In this document: positions 1-11,400 of the stretch, one piece after another
Position numbering within the stretch: the stretch's first letter is position 1
Layout of the letters: every line of letters begins with the position of its first letter
Assembly: GCF_000471905.2 (NCBI RefSeq)
Contig: NW_006498445.1
Coordinates: forward strand, 500,161 to 564,160
Direction of reading: 5' to 3'
Length of the DNA: 64,000 bases
Source: Amborella trichopoda
Lineage: Eukaryota > Streptophyta > Magnoliopsida > Amborellales > Amborellaceae
Notes under the pieces: generated by a model
Database searches by the model: none
Told to the model about the DNA's origin: nothing
Seen by the model: the letters and a program-made list of their open reading frames with translations, nothing else
Program-made: the position numbers and the translations under genes

Positions 1-41
1 GAGCTGACTAAGGGGTAGTAAGTCCTCAGTGGAGTCACCAA
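1..41 (-). other. PBS and start of internal leader, minus-strand Tat-type element (element 0)
   Basis: Read on the minus strand, positions 40-23 give TGGTGACTCCACTGAGGA. This resembles the tRNA-Arg-type primer-binding site used by Tat/Ogre retrotransposons and matches the PBS-like sites at 11310 and 38354. The rest of this element lies beyond position 1. The tRNA assignment is from family knowledge; the match between elements is seen directly. Confidence 0.6.
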
Positions 42-2668
42 GCTGGTTCGGTAACTCGATCTCGCCCTCTGAATCTGGATGATCTGGTGACACGTATCTC
101 GGGTTTCTGGTGAACCCGAGATTTGAGCTCGCTCTTTGAGAACCTTGCTCAAGAGCAAGGGCAGGTATATCAACCGATGAGAGAGGAATTGAAGGTGGGT
201 TCGAGACATACTCAGGCTGGCTCGCATGGACACCATCTTAGATCATGAAGAAAGCCCCCCAACTGCTTTAGTTGGCTCGAAATCGCCTCCTTTGACCTAC
301 AATCCTCTTGTTTTCTATACAACACTTTTATGGTTAATTTGTAAGACAAGTGAGTCAAAGAGACCCACCCTTGTCTTAGGGCAACGTACGTTCATGAGAG
401 AGGGTGATGAAGCGTAAGGTTAAAATAAAAATAGAAAAGAGAAGAAAACTTGACGAAGAGGCGATACTAGCATGATTGCCGGGAAGTTATCGACTCGAAG
501 TGGTAGCAAGATGGGCATGGTTCTCTAGACCAGCACAGCGGCAGTACTACTCGAAACCGAGATCGATATGGTAGTGTTAGGCTAAGTCTACCCTCAGTCA
601 AGGGAAAACTGAAAGAGAGTGAAAAGAAGACACGAGACGACAGAGAGATGAGGTCCCGATGAGGCTAGGTGTCGCCACTCATGATCATGGAGTAGCAGCA
701 TCGTGGCCCTTGGGGGTGCTCGACACTATTGCTCATGGCTAGAGAGTGAGAAATGAACTACAGAAGGTGTTTGGTATCACCATTGGCAACATAAGAAGAC
801 AACATGCCCCCATGCGGGCAGCGATAGTCTCTGATGAAGCACGTGACGATGGTCATTCTTGAAGCGCGAGGTGGTAATCCTCACGAGATGCATGACGATG
901 AATGCTGAATATGCGAAGGACACTTCGTGGACGACTATAGGCATTGTCGACCCCTTTAGTATGCGGCGAAGGGCATCACCGTCTACTATAGACGCGCAAT
1001 AGGGAAAGACCCCTGTTGGCAGCAACGGGTTTCGCCATCTGGATTCTTCACTGAGACGTCAAAGCTACGTCCGTGGATGGCGATGGACAGTGTCGTCTAT
1101 AGGCCTTACTGGATGAAAGAGATAGAAGAAAAAAGGGAGAAGGAGACTCGCGTATGCCGCTGCCATCACCATGCACGACCTGTGTGACCTCAGGGGAGGC
1201 ATGCATGGCACTGCCACTGCCTTGCATGACCCTTGTGACAAACTCCAACGGAGAAGAGAGAGAAGAGAGGAAAGAATAGAGAGGGAAGAAGAAAAAAAAA
1301 GGAAGAGAGAGACGATTTACCTCAAACCTAAGGGTACCGATCAAAAGTTTCTAAACTTGTATTAAGTAAAAACTCTCTCTTTTGTGAAAGGCTGAGTCCT
1401 CTGGTGGGTACAATGCTGGTACGTATATATAGAATTTATCCCAAACATGGGTGCATGATCAATAGTAACCCTAATTGTTGGAAATTAAGATTAAATTAAA
1501 TTAAAAGAATTTAGGAAATAGGGTGCAAAATGACAAATTTACCCCTTCCTAACAATTCGTAGAATTTCAGAACAGTCCTTGTGTGGCCCTAGATCTTGCG
1601 TGACTGATCCAGGGTTGTTCTGATGCCCAGTTAATCGTAAGATGATTGTTTTCTTGTAGGGCTCAGCATGGTGATCGATTTGATACCAACTTCGAGCCAT
1701 GAATCGTGTTTTTAGTACACTATCATGTGACTTGAAATTAGAAGGGATCTTGAAGCTTTGTTCCTTGATATTTTCGGTGATTTCTTCGCTGAATTACACT
1801 GAGCATGCCATTATAGTCATAGGGCAACAAACGCATCTCGATACCGTGCCCGAATGAAGATTTTGTAACTTTGGAATTTTGACCGGAATCTGGAATTTTG
1901 GCGACGAAATTTACAGTCACTTCGTCGGCTTTGTGTGCAGAATCCAACCGTTCATCACGTATTGGGTTTAGGTCAATGATAGCCCGAGACCTTACGCACA
2001 CGATGCAATTGGTCTCGTGAACGATGTGATCTGGCCGCTCGATCGAGGCACAATGATGCTGAATTTCATGTACTTTCTTCATAGATAAGCAACTTTTATC
2101 AGCTTTTCTTCACGCTCGGGTGTCGTCATGGGGTGTGCCACATATCAAATCGCTCGTCTTGACTAGATGAACATGTTCACCAAATTTGAGCGCAATCCGA
2201 CTTGGGATGGGTGAGATATAAGCATCGAAAATCACTGGTCGTGACTGTCCCTTCCATGCCGTGGAGTTGCTGGGTGGCCGCACGAGAATAGCGTGCAGCC
2301 CCTCCTGTTTCACTCTTTTTCCTATAACTTCTTCTTGCATTGTCTGTTTGGTCTGAAATTTGACCTTGGAGGTTTTCGACCATGCAAGATCCAATGGTGG
2401 TGGTTTCATAGCGATTTAAGACACTAAAAATATAGCTCTAGTTATAGGGGCCATTTCAGGGTGTTAGAGGCCGATTCTGCTGGAATTGTTCCTCAGTCTG
2501 CACTGCCTTAGACATGTCGAACTACGACGAAACTTTGTAGGAGACTTTTGAGACACCTTATGAAGATCTTGACCGATTCCAGGGCTATTATGAGACTGCC
2601 GAAATTTCCACTGTTTGCTAGGCTTTATTGAGCGAGGGCCCCATGTTGATGAAAAATACCTTCCAACA
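42..2668 (-). mobile_element. 5' LTR of a minus-strand Ty3-gypsy (Tat-type) retrotransposon
   Basis: On the minus strand the segment begins TGTTGGAAGG at 2668 and ends just before the PBS at 40. It aligns by eye with the LTR at 7835-11308: a U3 stretch (2400-2110 here, 8125-8400 there) shares the CCATTGGAT, GTCGAAAACC and GATATGTGGCA blocks. The R/U5 part (about 1330-1210) is pyrimidine-rich on the minus strand, as in the other LTRs. A minus-strand TATA box lies at 1433-1421. Because a PBS follows it, this is a 5' LTR. No long open frame in it looks coding. Confidence 0.65.
1421..1433 (-). promoter_or_regulatory. TATA box of LTR (element 0)
   Basis: The minus strand reads TCTATATATACGT, preceded by CACCCATGTTTGGG. 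The same ACCCATGTTTG...TATA arrangement precedes the TATA boxes at 24125 and on the minus strand at 39708. It is the expected core promoter for the retrotransposon transcript. Confidence 0.55.
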
Positions 2669-5600
2669 TAAAGCTGCTCCTAGAAGCAATCGATGACATC
2701 ATCAGTCTTTGCCCTTAGCTCTTCTGCTGCCACCATGGTCCCTCGGATGCGCCCCTTCAATTGAGCCACCCTCTATGCCTCTTGTGCCAAGGAGGTAGTT
2801 CCTTACTCAATGGTGTGGACAAGTTCTGACAGTTCTACAGTAAGAGCTACATCCAAGGCTTTCCTTTGTGTCATCTCGCTCTCGAGTTCGTCGAATTCTC
2901 TCTTCAGCCTTCGCATCTCATGCTTTACGGCCTTTAGCTTGTCAAAACGAGCCTTGGCCTCCTGCTTGAGATCAGATTAATGGGTGGCCCCGACAGCTTT
3001 TCTCTATGAACAAGAGTCCACCTTCTCATGACGGTGTACCAATGATGCCTCTAGAGAAATCAGTTCATTTGTTTCTACCTCCTTCCACAACCCCCTTGTC
3101 ACTCAGCCTGCTATTTCATTCATAAGGCGGTCGGAGTTGTCAAAAACTTCCAGGTCACCCTCAACAGTGCACAATGCATGGGCATACTTCCTGAGTTTGG
3201 AGATTTTTGGTCCAAGCTCCACAAGGGATCGCCCCTTTAAACGTTGGAGTCCCAAGAATAACATATCCACTACCACGCTCGAATCTTGACTACTTCGAGC
3301 TATAGCCAGGGATGAAACAAGAACCAAGGCTACCTCAGTTGAGGAAGTCACCGTTGAAGCAGTTGTGACCAAAGAAGCTTTGGTAGAAGTTACCACTGAG
3401 GAGACAATGGTCATGTCTATAGCCACCTCCAGAGAAGCAAGCTCGAAACCCGTGCCGCTAGATTTCTCAGCGGTCTCCCCTCCAATGTGTCTGGACCCTC
3501 ATCCACTACACCCTTGGTCATCCCGCTTAGGGAAGCTGTGCCCGAGTGCTCACCAAGGTTGGGTTCCTCTCTCCCTTCAGTGCTCAGGCCTTCATTGCTT
3601 GTAACCTTTGCAGCCTCAGGAATAATCGCCTCATGTTGCTCCGACACCTCATCAGCATTAGGCCCTCCTTCCACAGAAGTACTCGTGCCTTTGTCGCCCA
3701 CACCCTCAACAATCCCTACAGGCTGCTCATTAAGGATGAGCTCTTCTCCCTCAACTACACTTGGGTATCCATCGCACACAATACCCGAGGCAGCTCCCTC
3801 ATGTTGCTCGGGTCCTTTATCAGTGGCATGCCCGTCTCCCTGAACTGTAGTGGGGACTCCATCAGCAGCCCTACTTGTAGCTTCGCTTGCCTCTCTTAAT
3901 CTTGAAGGGGCATGCTCCCCGGGGCATGGGTCCAAACTCATCCTACTTGGAGAAGACAAAGCCAGAGTCAACACGTGCATAGACTCGATTGTCGCAGGGC
4001 CCACCTCTTGAACCCGTGACGTCCCTCCGAGGTCAGAGGTTGTCTGCTGATCCAAAGAAATCATGATAGTCTCGGCACTGACATGGTCTTCTTGAGACTC
4101 CGAGGTAGTAGGAGAGGGAGCACCAACCACTGAATCGAGCACTAAAGGTGGCTTAGCACTCTTGCACCTCCGAGAAGGCACAGCAACAAACGGAGACTAG
4201 AAGCATCTCCAGACACAGGACGCTTCCTCTTCTTCTTCCCTTCCTGAGGTGGTGCAGGCTTCCCTGAGGCCTCACCACGCGAAGAGCCTGCGGTGAGGGC
4301 ACTATATGGACTACTCCCTATAAAAGCATTTAGATCCTGGACTGGACGCCCCTTGTAACCAGGAACCCTACGACCTTCGTTCCATTAACAAACGGAACAA
4401 AGATTGTTAAAAACAATGCCCGACCCTCCTTCAGTGCAAGCATTTGCATCGACTCCACATCGCTGCCATCTCCTAGGGCACCCTAAGGTGTTTCCAATTG
4501 CGAGGATAATCTAACTCAAGGACTCAACCAAACCATGCGGCCATGAAGCCCTTCCCCTCCTTAGTCTTCTGATGCCAGTGGTTGTTGATCCCCTTCCAAG
4601 GGTGTTCAACCTCCCAATATCCGTCGTAGTTGATGATTCTCCAGCAACACGCATACACCATAGTCACTCGGTCAACCCTCCTGAAGTGAGGCATGATGAA
4701 CTTGTTTTCTTCTGTGAAATCTAAGCAGGTCGCCCAAGCAGTATGAACAGGGACTGCTTTCCACGATTCATGAAAGGTTCCCAACTCTCTCATCTTCTCC
4801 GAGGCTACCTTCCCATAACGCTTCTGAAATAAGATAGCGAAAGGACACCCCTGGTTGAGCCCGTGCTGATGAGCGAAGCAGTGGGGGTAATATCCTTCAA
4901 TTTTTGCACCGTATGGGGTTCGATAGGCCAATATCCCTCCCCTTACACTTAGAAGGAACATGAGCTCTCGTAAGCTTATGCGAGCACCAACCAGCTCATG
5001 GCCCAACGAATCCACGAAAGCTTGGTATGTAGAATTCCCCACAGGAAAGGGAACTCGCTGCATATGGGTAAACTCGTTGCCGAATAAGCTTCGTGCGTGC
5101 CTTGGGGAATGAAAAATAGCCCTATGCCTCGCAATCTTCACTAGGTGAGGGCACATCACCTCCTTCAAAGTCATATTCCTGGTATAAGTGTTTGGAAAGT
5201 AAGCTGCAAGCCACCCGAATACATAATGGATAGGGAAGGGCGTCTTGAAGTCCCCAGGAAAAGCCTCACCCCCTACTAACCCGAGGTCACCTCCTTTTCC
5301 CTTGTAAGATTTTCCCCTTGATATGGCTCCCAACCCATGGTAAATACTACACAGGACTGGTTGTGCAAGGGCATACTACCACCCATTCACCATATCGTCG
5401 GCAACATAGAAAGTGCTTGAATGAATTACATCCATTCCCTTGGGGAAGACAAATTAGCATAGGAACAAGGCCAAGTAAGTGGTCAGAAAAATGGCATCAT
5501 CTGCAGACTGGCATTTGTAAGATGGTGACATCACCTCCCTCTTAGCCCTTTTCTTATCCTTGAAGGATTGTGATCTAACCCGGCCTTGTCAGGGTATTCC

Positions 5601-6180
5601 CCATGAAAGAACTGCACTCAATCAGTAAAGGTCACATGATCATTACTCGACTGAGAGACGAGAAGTTGGTAGATCTCAAACAACTCCTTAAGGCTTGCAG
5701 GAGGTACCTCGCCACCTAGCGATGCCCCACCAAAGACGAATGAGTTTTGAAGCACGAACTCGTCATACATCGCCCCTATTAATTACAGGCCATCCAGCAG
5801 AGAGATCCTTGCCTCACCATGTTCAACGAGCCATGTATTGCTAACATGACTCCATGTCTTCAGTAGTGCCTTGATGGTGTTGGAGCACCGGTCGAAATAC
5901 CCTGTTGAGCTTTGGATTGCTTTCAACAGGGAAACGCAATTACGTAAGCTGGCATAAAGTTGCAACACATTGAGTGTCCAGGAAGTATACCCCTTCAAAA
6001 ACTGATGTTCCCTCTGCACCCGGAGCCCAGTGGGGGACCATACCAACCCCTCTGTCTGGACCATCCTCTTCCCAAGAGTAAGAAGGTTGTCACTAGAGAC
6101 CACTTCCCGATGAAGACAATGGAGCAAGCCAACCCCACCACCTCTTCATCTAAATGCTGCCATCACCATCTTCACGAACT
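2669..6180 (-). pseudogene. Broken plant-mobile-domain (PMD, aminotransferase-like) ORF carried by a retrotransposon
   Basis: On the minus strand a collinear but interrupted protein can be followed for about 3.5 kb. The N-terminal part (6127-5783) holds WLVEHGEARISLLDGL, then a TAA, then LIGAMYDEF, PPASLKELFEIYQLL and DHVTFTD; a TGA follows. After at least one frameshift, 5333-4524 (269 codons) reads MGAISRGKSYKGKGG, FPIHYVFGWLAAYFP and further conserved blocks. A Ser/Glu/Pro-rich linker follows (4181-3417), then a charged, Leu-rich probable coiled coil (about 3400-2680) ending VIDCF-stop, 12 bases before the LTR at 2668. This is the layout of PMD proteins spread by Ty3-gypsy elements: PMD, linker, coiled coil. 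In element 2 a related C-terminus is antisense to gag, so this copy may belong to a plus-strand element whose ends are lost. Several stops and frameshifts make it non-functional. Confidence 0.6.
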
Positions 6181-7834
6181 TCGAAACGTACCAATTGGCT
6201 GATAAAGGTGATGCTCAGAGGCCAATATGGCTTGCATGCAAGCTTTCTGAGCCAGATCGGGTCCCCCCAACCAAACTCTCACCAGTGAAATCACCGGTCC
6301 CCAATTCCCCAGCTTTGGGAAGATTTTTAACTTTTAGAATGGGGGCGGAGTCCTGATTACCTGAGTGCTTGGCCATTTTCTTCACAACCAAGTACAGATT
6401 GCTTTACGCTGTCGTGCGCATTTTAAAGACGCGTGCTTCCCGCTGGCGAGTGCATGTTAAAAGCCAAGCGCTTCTCACCATAGTATGCATTTTAAAGACG
6501 CATGCATTTTGATGTCACACGTCTCTCACTGTCGTGCGCGTTTCTTGATGTCGCGTGCCTCTCACTGCCATTCGCGTCTCTTGATGCTGCGTGCTTTTCA
6601 CTGCCGTGCACGTTTTGATGCCATGCACTTTTCACCGTCGTGCGCTTCTCACTATCGTGTGCACTTTTCACCGATGAGCGCAACTTCCTGCCATGCGTGA
6701 CACGCTATTGTCTCCTTCACACGTGTCACCTTCACACGTACAACTCTGCAATAGCCATCTTTTCGGCTGACGTGCACTGTGTTAACGACACCTGGCCTGC
6801 ACGTCTACCTCCTTCACATGAGCGAATGGTGACTCTTGATTACCTCAACCGATGGTAGCTGAACGGATTCCCTGTCGTCGGGAAATTGTTATCGTCACTG
6901 CTCTGACTGCCTGAACTCCTAAAGCCTTAGCACGAAGTCACCGCAAACTTCCTGCCGCACTACGCTCATTGCTAGTGGCCGTCAAAAAATCCTACTACCC
7001 GTCGAAAAAATCCCAAATTCCCCCTGGTTCTCCTCCTGTAACTGTGGCCGACAGGCCCCCGCACGAAAAAGATCCTACCACACCTTTTTCCTCTTCCTGG
7101 AGAAAACACTCACTGCCGAGCCCCTTTTTCTCTACTCGTCGGAGCTCACTCTCTTTTGATGCCAAATCTTTGACTGTTTTTATCAAGGTAAAAAGGTCAA
7201 GAGAGGTGTAAACCCCTTTATACCTAGGGGCTCCCAAAATTGCCCCTCGCAAAGAAGAAATGACACCCAGGTCTGGAAGTCCAAACGGGGATGGGCCAAA
7301 CTGGGTCGGGCTTGATCTAAGCCCGAACCCAAACTGACACGTATTGTCGAGCACTCTCTCCACTATCACGCGCCTCTTACTGTCATGCGCATTTTGATAC
7401 CGAGCACTTCTTACTACCGTGCGCATTCACATGCCATGCACTCTCCACTGCGTGTGCCTCTTACTGCCATGTGCATTTTGATATCAAGCACTTCTCACTG
7501 TCGTGCGCATTCACATGCCACGCACTCTCCACTGCTGCATGCTTCTCACTGCTGTGCGCATTTTGATGCCGCACACTTTTCACCACCAAACACCTCTTAT
7601 TGCTGAGTGAGCCTCTTGCAGCTGAGCACGATCGTTGCCATGCCTACTTCATTGCAATATCTCAGCTGACTCTACCGCCAAGCAGGCCATCTTGTCATGC
7701 CGTGCGCAACTTTCTGTCGCTGCACCCACACCTTTTGCATGCACTCTCATGCACGCCTTCCCTAACCAGCCCGTCCGTGTACACACCAACAAGTTCAACC
7801 ATCATTTCCTTTCCATCACTAGTAGGGAACCACC
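6181..7834. repeat. Degenerate tandem-repeat region, LTR U5-like
   Basis: No gene is seen. From about 6410 to 6700 and 7360 to 7610 the sequence repeats short units such as CGTGCGCATTTTGATGCC separated by CTCTCACTG spacers. At 7384, 7468 and about 7553 the unit recurs with a period near 84 bp. The middle part (7200-7340) resembles the mid-R/U5 segment of the LTR at 10230-10330 (the TGGGCC...GGGC...AAGCCCG blocks). It is probably a remnant of a related LTR or its 3' UTR into which the LTR at 7835 inserted. Confidence 0.4.
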
Positions 7835-9124
7835 TGTTTGAAGACATTTTTCAGCACCTTGGTCCCCGATGTGTAATAAAAAGAGAAGTTGATAAATAAA
7901 GCCTTAACATACAGTGGAATTCTTGATAGTCTCAAAATTTTTCTAGAGCGAGTAAAAATGTTCTTAAGCACTTCAAAAGGCCACCTGCCAAGTTTCGTTG
8001 CAATCCGACATATCTAAGGTAGTGCAGACAAAGAAATAATTTCAGAAAAATTAGTCTCTAGCACCCCGAAACAAACCCCGTAACTAGAGCTCTATTTTGG
8101 TACGTCAAATTGTTGTGGTACCACTACCATTGGATCCGGCCCGGTCGAAAACCCGTACGGGTCAAGTTTCGGCTTAATTGGGCACTCCAGGACAAAGTTA
8201 TTAATAAAAGACCAAAAAGTGGTAAGCCGCACACTATTACCATGCGCCTTCCCTGCACCAAATCACCATTAAAGGTGGTTGTTTTTACAGTCTTGGGTAG
8301 TGATTTTCGGAGGCCATATCTCACTTGTCCAGAGTCGGATCACGCTCACATTTTGTGAGCGTGTTCGTCTTGTTAAGACGAGCATTTTGATATGTGGCAT
8401 GCCCCGTGATGACTCTCAAGAAATAAGAAAAGCTAGAGAGAAGTTGTCGATTTAGGAAGAAAGTTGCAGGAAAATCAACAGCGACACACCTCGCTCGAGC
8501 AGACAAATCACGACGCTCGTACGTCGAATTGACATGAGACGAATTCGATCGTGTATGTAAGGTCTAGGGCTATCTCTGGTTCGAACCCCGTACATGATGA
8601 ACAATCGGATTTCACACACAAAGGCAATAAAGTGACTGTAATTTTCGGTGCCGAAATTCCAGATTTCAGCCATTACCCAAAAGTTACGAAATCTTCGTAT
8701 GGGAATGAAATCGAGCTACATTTGTTGCCACACGAACGTGATGGCATGATTAGTGTGATCCAATGAATAAATCATAAAGAAACATCAAGGAACGAGCACA
8801 CTATCAATCCAAAATTTTCAAGATTCATCCAAATTTCAAGACACATGATCGTGGTTTAAAAACACGATCCATAGCTCGAAGTTAGTATCAAATCGATCGC
8901 CATGTCAAGCCCTATAAGAAAACAATCATCTTTCGAACTAACGGGCACCAAAGCGACCCCAGATCATTCACGGAAGATCACGCACGTTGTAGGGCAGCAA
9001 CAAGGACTGTTTTGAAATTCCATGAATTGTTAAGCAGGGGCAAAACAGTCATTTTGTGCCCATTTTTTTAATTTATTTTAATTTAATTAAATTGTAATTA
9101 TCATCAATAGAGATAGTTTTTGGG

Positions 9125-9144
9125 NNNNNNNNNNNNNNNNNNNN
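9125..9144. other. Assembly gap (20 N) inside the 5' LTR
   Basis: Twenty N. The 3' LTR has about 63 bp at this place (21664-21726), including the TATA box TCTATAAATA at 21689. The gap is probably larger than 20 bp and hides the core promoter of the 5' LTR. Confidence 0.9.
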
Positions 9145-9514
9145 CCTTAGATTCCCCCCCAGGCATTCAATTGATCAATAAAGTTCGTGTTTCTTCTTTG
9201 AATTCCAGGGTGTGTCTTAGAGAGAGAGGAGAGAGAAGAAAAGGGCGGTACCCTTCTGTAAGGTAAATTTTTCTCTCCTCCTCTCATCTCTCTCTTTTTC
9301 CCTCCGTTTTTCTCTTCTTTTACTTTGTCTCTCTTTTCTTTCTTCTTCTTTTCTCGGCTTTTCTCTCTTCTTCTCTGTGAACACACACGGTTGTGCTAGA
9401 GTCGTGCATGTCATCTTCTTCCTTCTCTTTCTCTAACCCACACGATGATGGCAGCGCTGTGTGTATCCCATTCGCTCTTTTTCTTCTTCTTCTCGATCTT
9501 TCTCTCTGTTTCTC

Positions 9515-9995
9515 TATGGATGAATGTGTATAGCGATGACATCACTATGCACAAACCTCTCTCTCTCTATTTTATTTTCTCTATCTCAGACATATGGTGA
9601 TGGCAATGCTGTGTGCGTTTTCTTCTCTCTCTTCTTCTTTTTCCTTCTCTCCTTCTTTCTTTATTCTCTCTCTGCTTTATCTTTCTCTATGTTTATCTTT
9701 GACTGAATGTGCATGGCGATGGTAGCGCCATGCACCATCGCCATGCACGAACCTCTCTCTCTATTTTATTTTCTCTATCTCATGTACACGACGATGACAA
9801 CGGCGTGTGTGTTTTCTTCTCTCTCTTCTTCTTCCTCTTCTCCTTCTTTCTTTATTCTTTCTCTGCCCTATCTTTCTCTATGTCTCTCTCTATCTGAACA
9901 TGCATGGCAATGGCAACGCTGTGCACAAATCTGTCTTTCTGTTTTCTTCTCTCTGACACACACGGTGGTGGCAATGTCGTGCGTGTTTCTTTCTC
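9515..9995 (+). repeat. Tandem hairpin units in LTR R/U5, period about 185 bp
   Basis: Units starting near 9519, 9705 and 9890 each contain short inverted repeats around GATGGTAG or GATGGCAA loops. At 9711, GTGCATGGCG and CGCCATGCAC pair across a 7-base loop. At 9527, TGTGTATAG pairs with CTATGCACA. The sequences differ between units but pairing is largely kept, often through G-T pairs. Between hairpins lie CT-rich runs. Confidence 0.6.
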
Positions 9996-10379
9996 TCCTC
10001 TTTCTTAATCTCTTTCTCTCTCTTTCCATTTTCCTTCTCTAGCTCTTTCCCAACTTCTCTCCTCACTCTCCTTTGACCTCTCTAATTTGCTTTCTTCTCT
10101 TTGTACTTTCCTTTCCTCTTCCTCTTTGTTAAAATCCTCTTTCCTCCTCCCTGTCTTTCTTGCCTTCACTCTGATTTCTTTTCTCTCTCCCCTCCAGTCG
10201 TGCACGGCGATGCTTATTGCCGGGTATGACGTTCTCAGCCTTCTTTTATCTTCTGGAAATATGTGCAATGAGTATGGCTTTAACCCAAGTGGTGGGCCGG
10301 GCCTCTGTCCAAATTTCCCCTTTCTCATGTGGTGCACGGCGATGCTTATAGCCACGCACGACTTTCTTTTCTCATTCTT

Positions 10380-10600
10380 GTCTCTCTCTCTATCATGGAT
10401 GGTAGAAGTCCATCGCCGTCCATGTTCTTTCTCTCTCCTCTTTTCTCTGTCATGGACAGTGGAAGTCTATCATCGTCCATATTTTTTCTCTCTCATCTTT
10501 CCTCTGTCATGGACGGCTGAAGTCCATCGATGTCCATGTACTTTCTCTCTCCTCTTTCTTTATCATGAACAGTGAAAGTCCATCTTGACCCATGCTTTTC
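10380..10600 (+). repeat. Tandem hairpin repeat in LTR U5, about 58-bp units, 4 copies
   Basis: Four units of the type CATGGACGG-TAGAAGTCCATCG-CCGTCCATG followed by TTCTTTCTCTCTCCTC. CATGGAYGG and CCGTCCATG can pair. The 3' LTR has three units at the equivalent place (about 23025-23185), so copy number has changed since insertion or during replication. Confidence 0.6.
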
Positions 10601-11309
10601 TCTCTCTTCTCTCCTCTCTTCTTTTCTATCTTCTCTCTTTCTCTTCTTATCTCTCTTCTTTCTCTTTCTTCTTCTTCTCCCTCTCATTTGAATAAAGGAC
10701 AAGTCTAGAACGGTCATTGCAGTCTCATCGTCGAGCAGTATTGCCATTGTGCCGGTCTAAGTTACGATACCCGTCTTGCTGCTACGTCGAACTAGCGGTT
10801 GTGCCAGGCTGGTCAGTGTTGGTGTTCTGTCGTCGAGTAGTACTACCGTTGTGTCGGTCCACATTACCAAGCCCGTCTTGCTACCACGTCAGGTCAATTA
10901 TCATGTCAATCTAGCCACTTGTTTGGCTAGTCACCCGGTCAAATGTCTCCTTCTTTTTTTGTTTTTCTCTCTTCTTCCTTTTCCCAACCCTCGGCCCACT
11001 TGTCTTGTAATATTAACCACGTGTGTGTGATTGGAGAAACAGGAGAACACATGCCAAGGGAGGGGATTTCAAACCAGTTATAAAACTAGGGGGCTTTCTT
11101 CGTGATCTAAGACGGCTCCCACGGGAGCTAGCTCGAGTAAGTCCCAAACGCACCTTAAATTCCTCTCTCATTGGTTGGTATACCTGCCCTTACGCTTGAG
11201 AAAGGTTCCTGAGAGAGCGATCTCAAAGTCTCGGGTTCACTCAAAACCTGAGACACGTGCCGTCAGATCATCCAGATCTGGAGGGCGAGATTGAGGCACC
11301 TAACTAGCT

Positions 11310-11327
11310 TAGCGACTCCACTGGGGA
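11310..11327 (+). other. Primer-binding site of element 1
   Basis: TAGCGACTCCACTGGGGA, close to the TGGCGACTCC-type PBS (tRNA-Arg in the Tat/Ogre lineage). It directly follows the 5' LTR and is followed by the leader ACTTACTACCCCTT, which is also found in reverse at position 22-9. Confidence 0.65.
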
Positions 11328-11400
11328 CTTACTACCCCTTCATCGGGTCGGCCTTGTTTGGCTCGCTTCTCCTTTGTTTGTCTGTTTTCACACACCACAT

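Larger units (their letters stand above)
7835..11308 (+). mobile_element. 5' LTR of element 1 (Tat-type Ty3-gypsy)
   Basis: It begins TGTTTGAAGACATTTTT at 7835. The same start recurs at 20377 right after a purine-rich tract, which identifies the LTR pair. It ends just before the PBS at 11310. It is about 3.5 kb long, typical of Tat/Ogre elements. U3 (7835 to about 9120) is followed by the core promoter region (lost in the N gap), then a pyrimidine-rich R/U5 with tandem hairpin units (9515-9995 and 10380-10600) and a short repeat of GTCGTGCCAGTCTAG type (10720-10920). By eye it is roughly 80-85% identical to the 3' copy, so the insertion is old. Confidence 0.75.

Noticed and set aside
8540..8620. 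tRNA gene suggested by GGTTCGAACC
   Set aside because: No cloverleaf arms or A box can be formed around it, and the motif is altered in the other LTR.
9707..10575. Several Ser/Leu/Phe-rich frames that look like membrane proteins
   Set aside because: Same reason: CT-rich LTR R/U5. The hydrophobic appearance comes from TTC, CTC and TCT codons.
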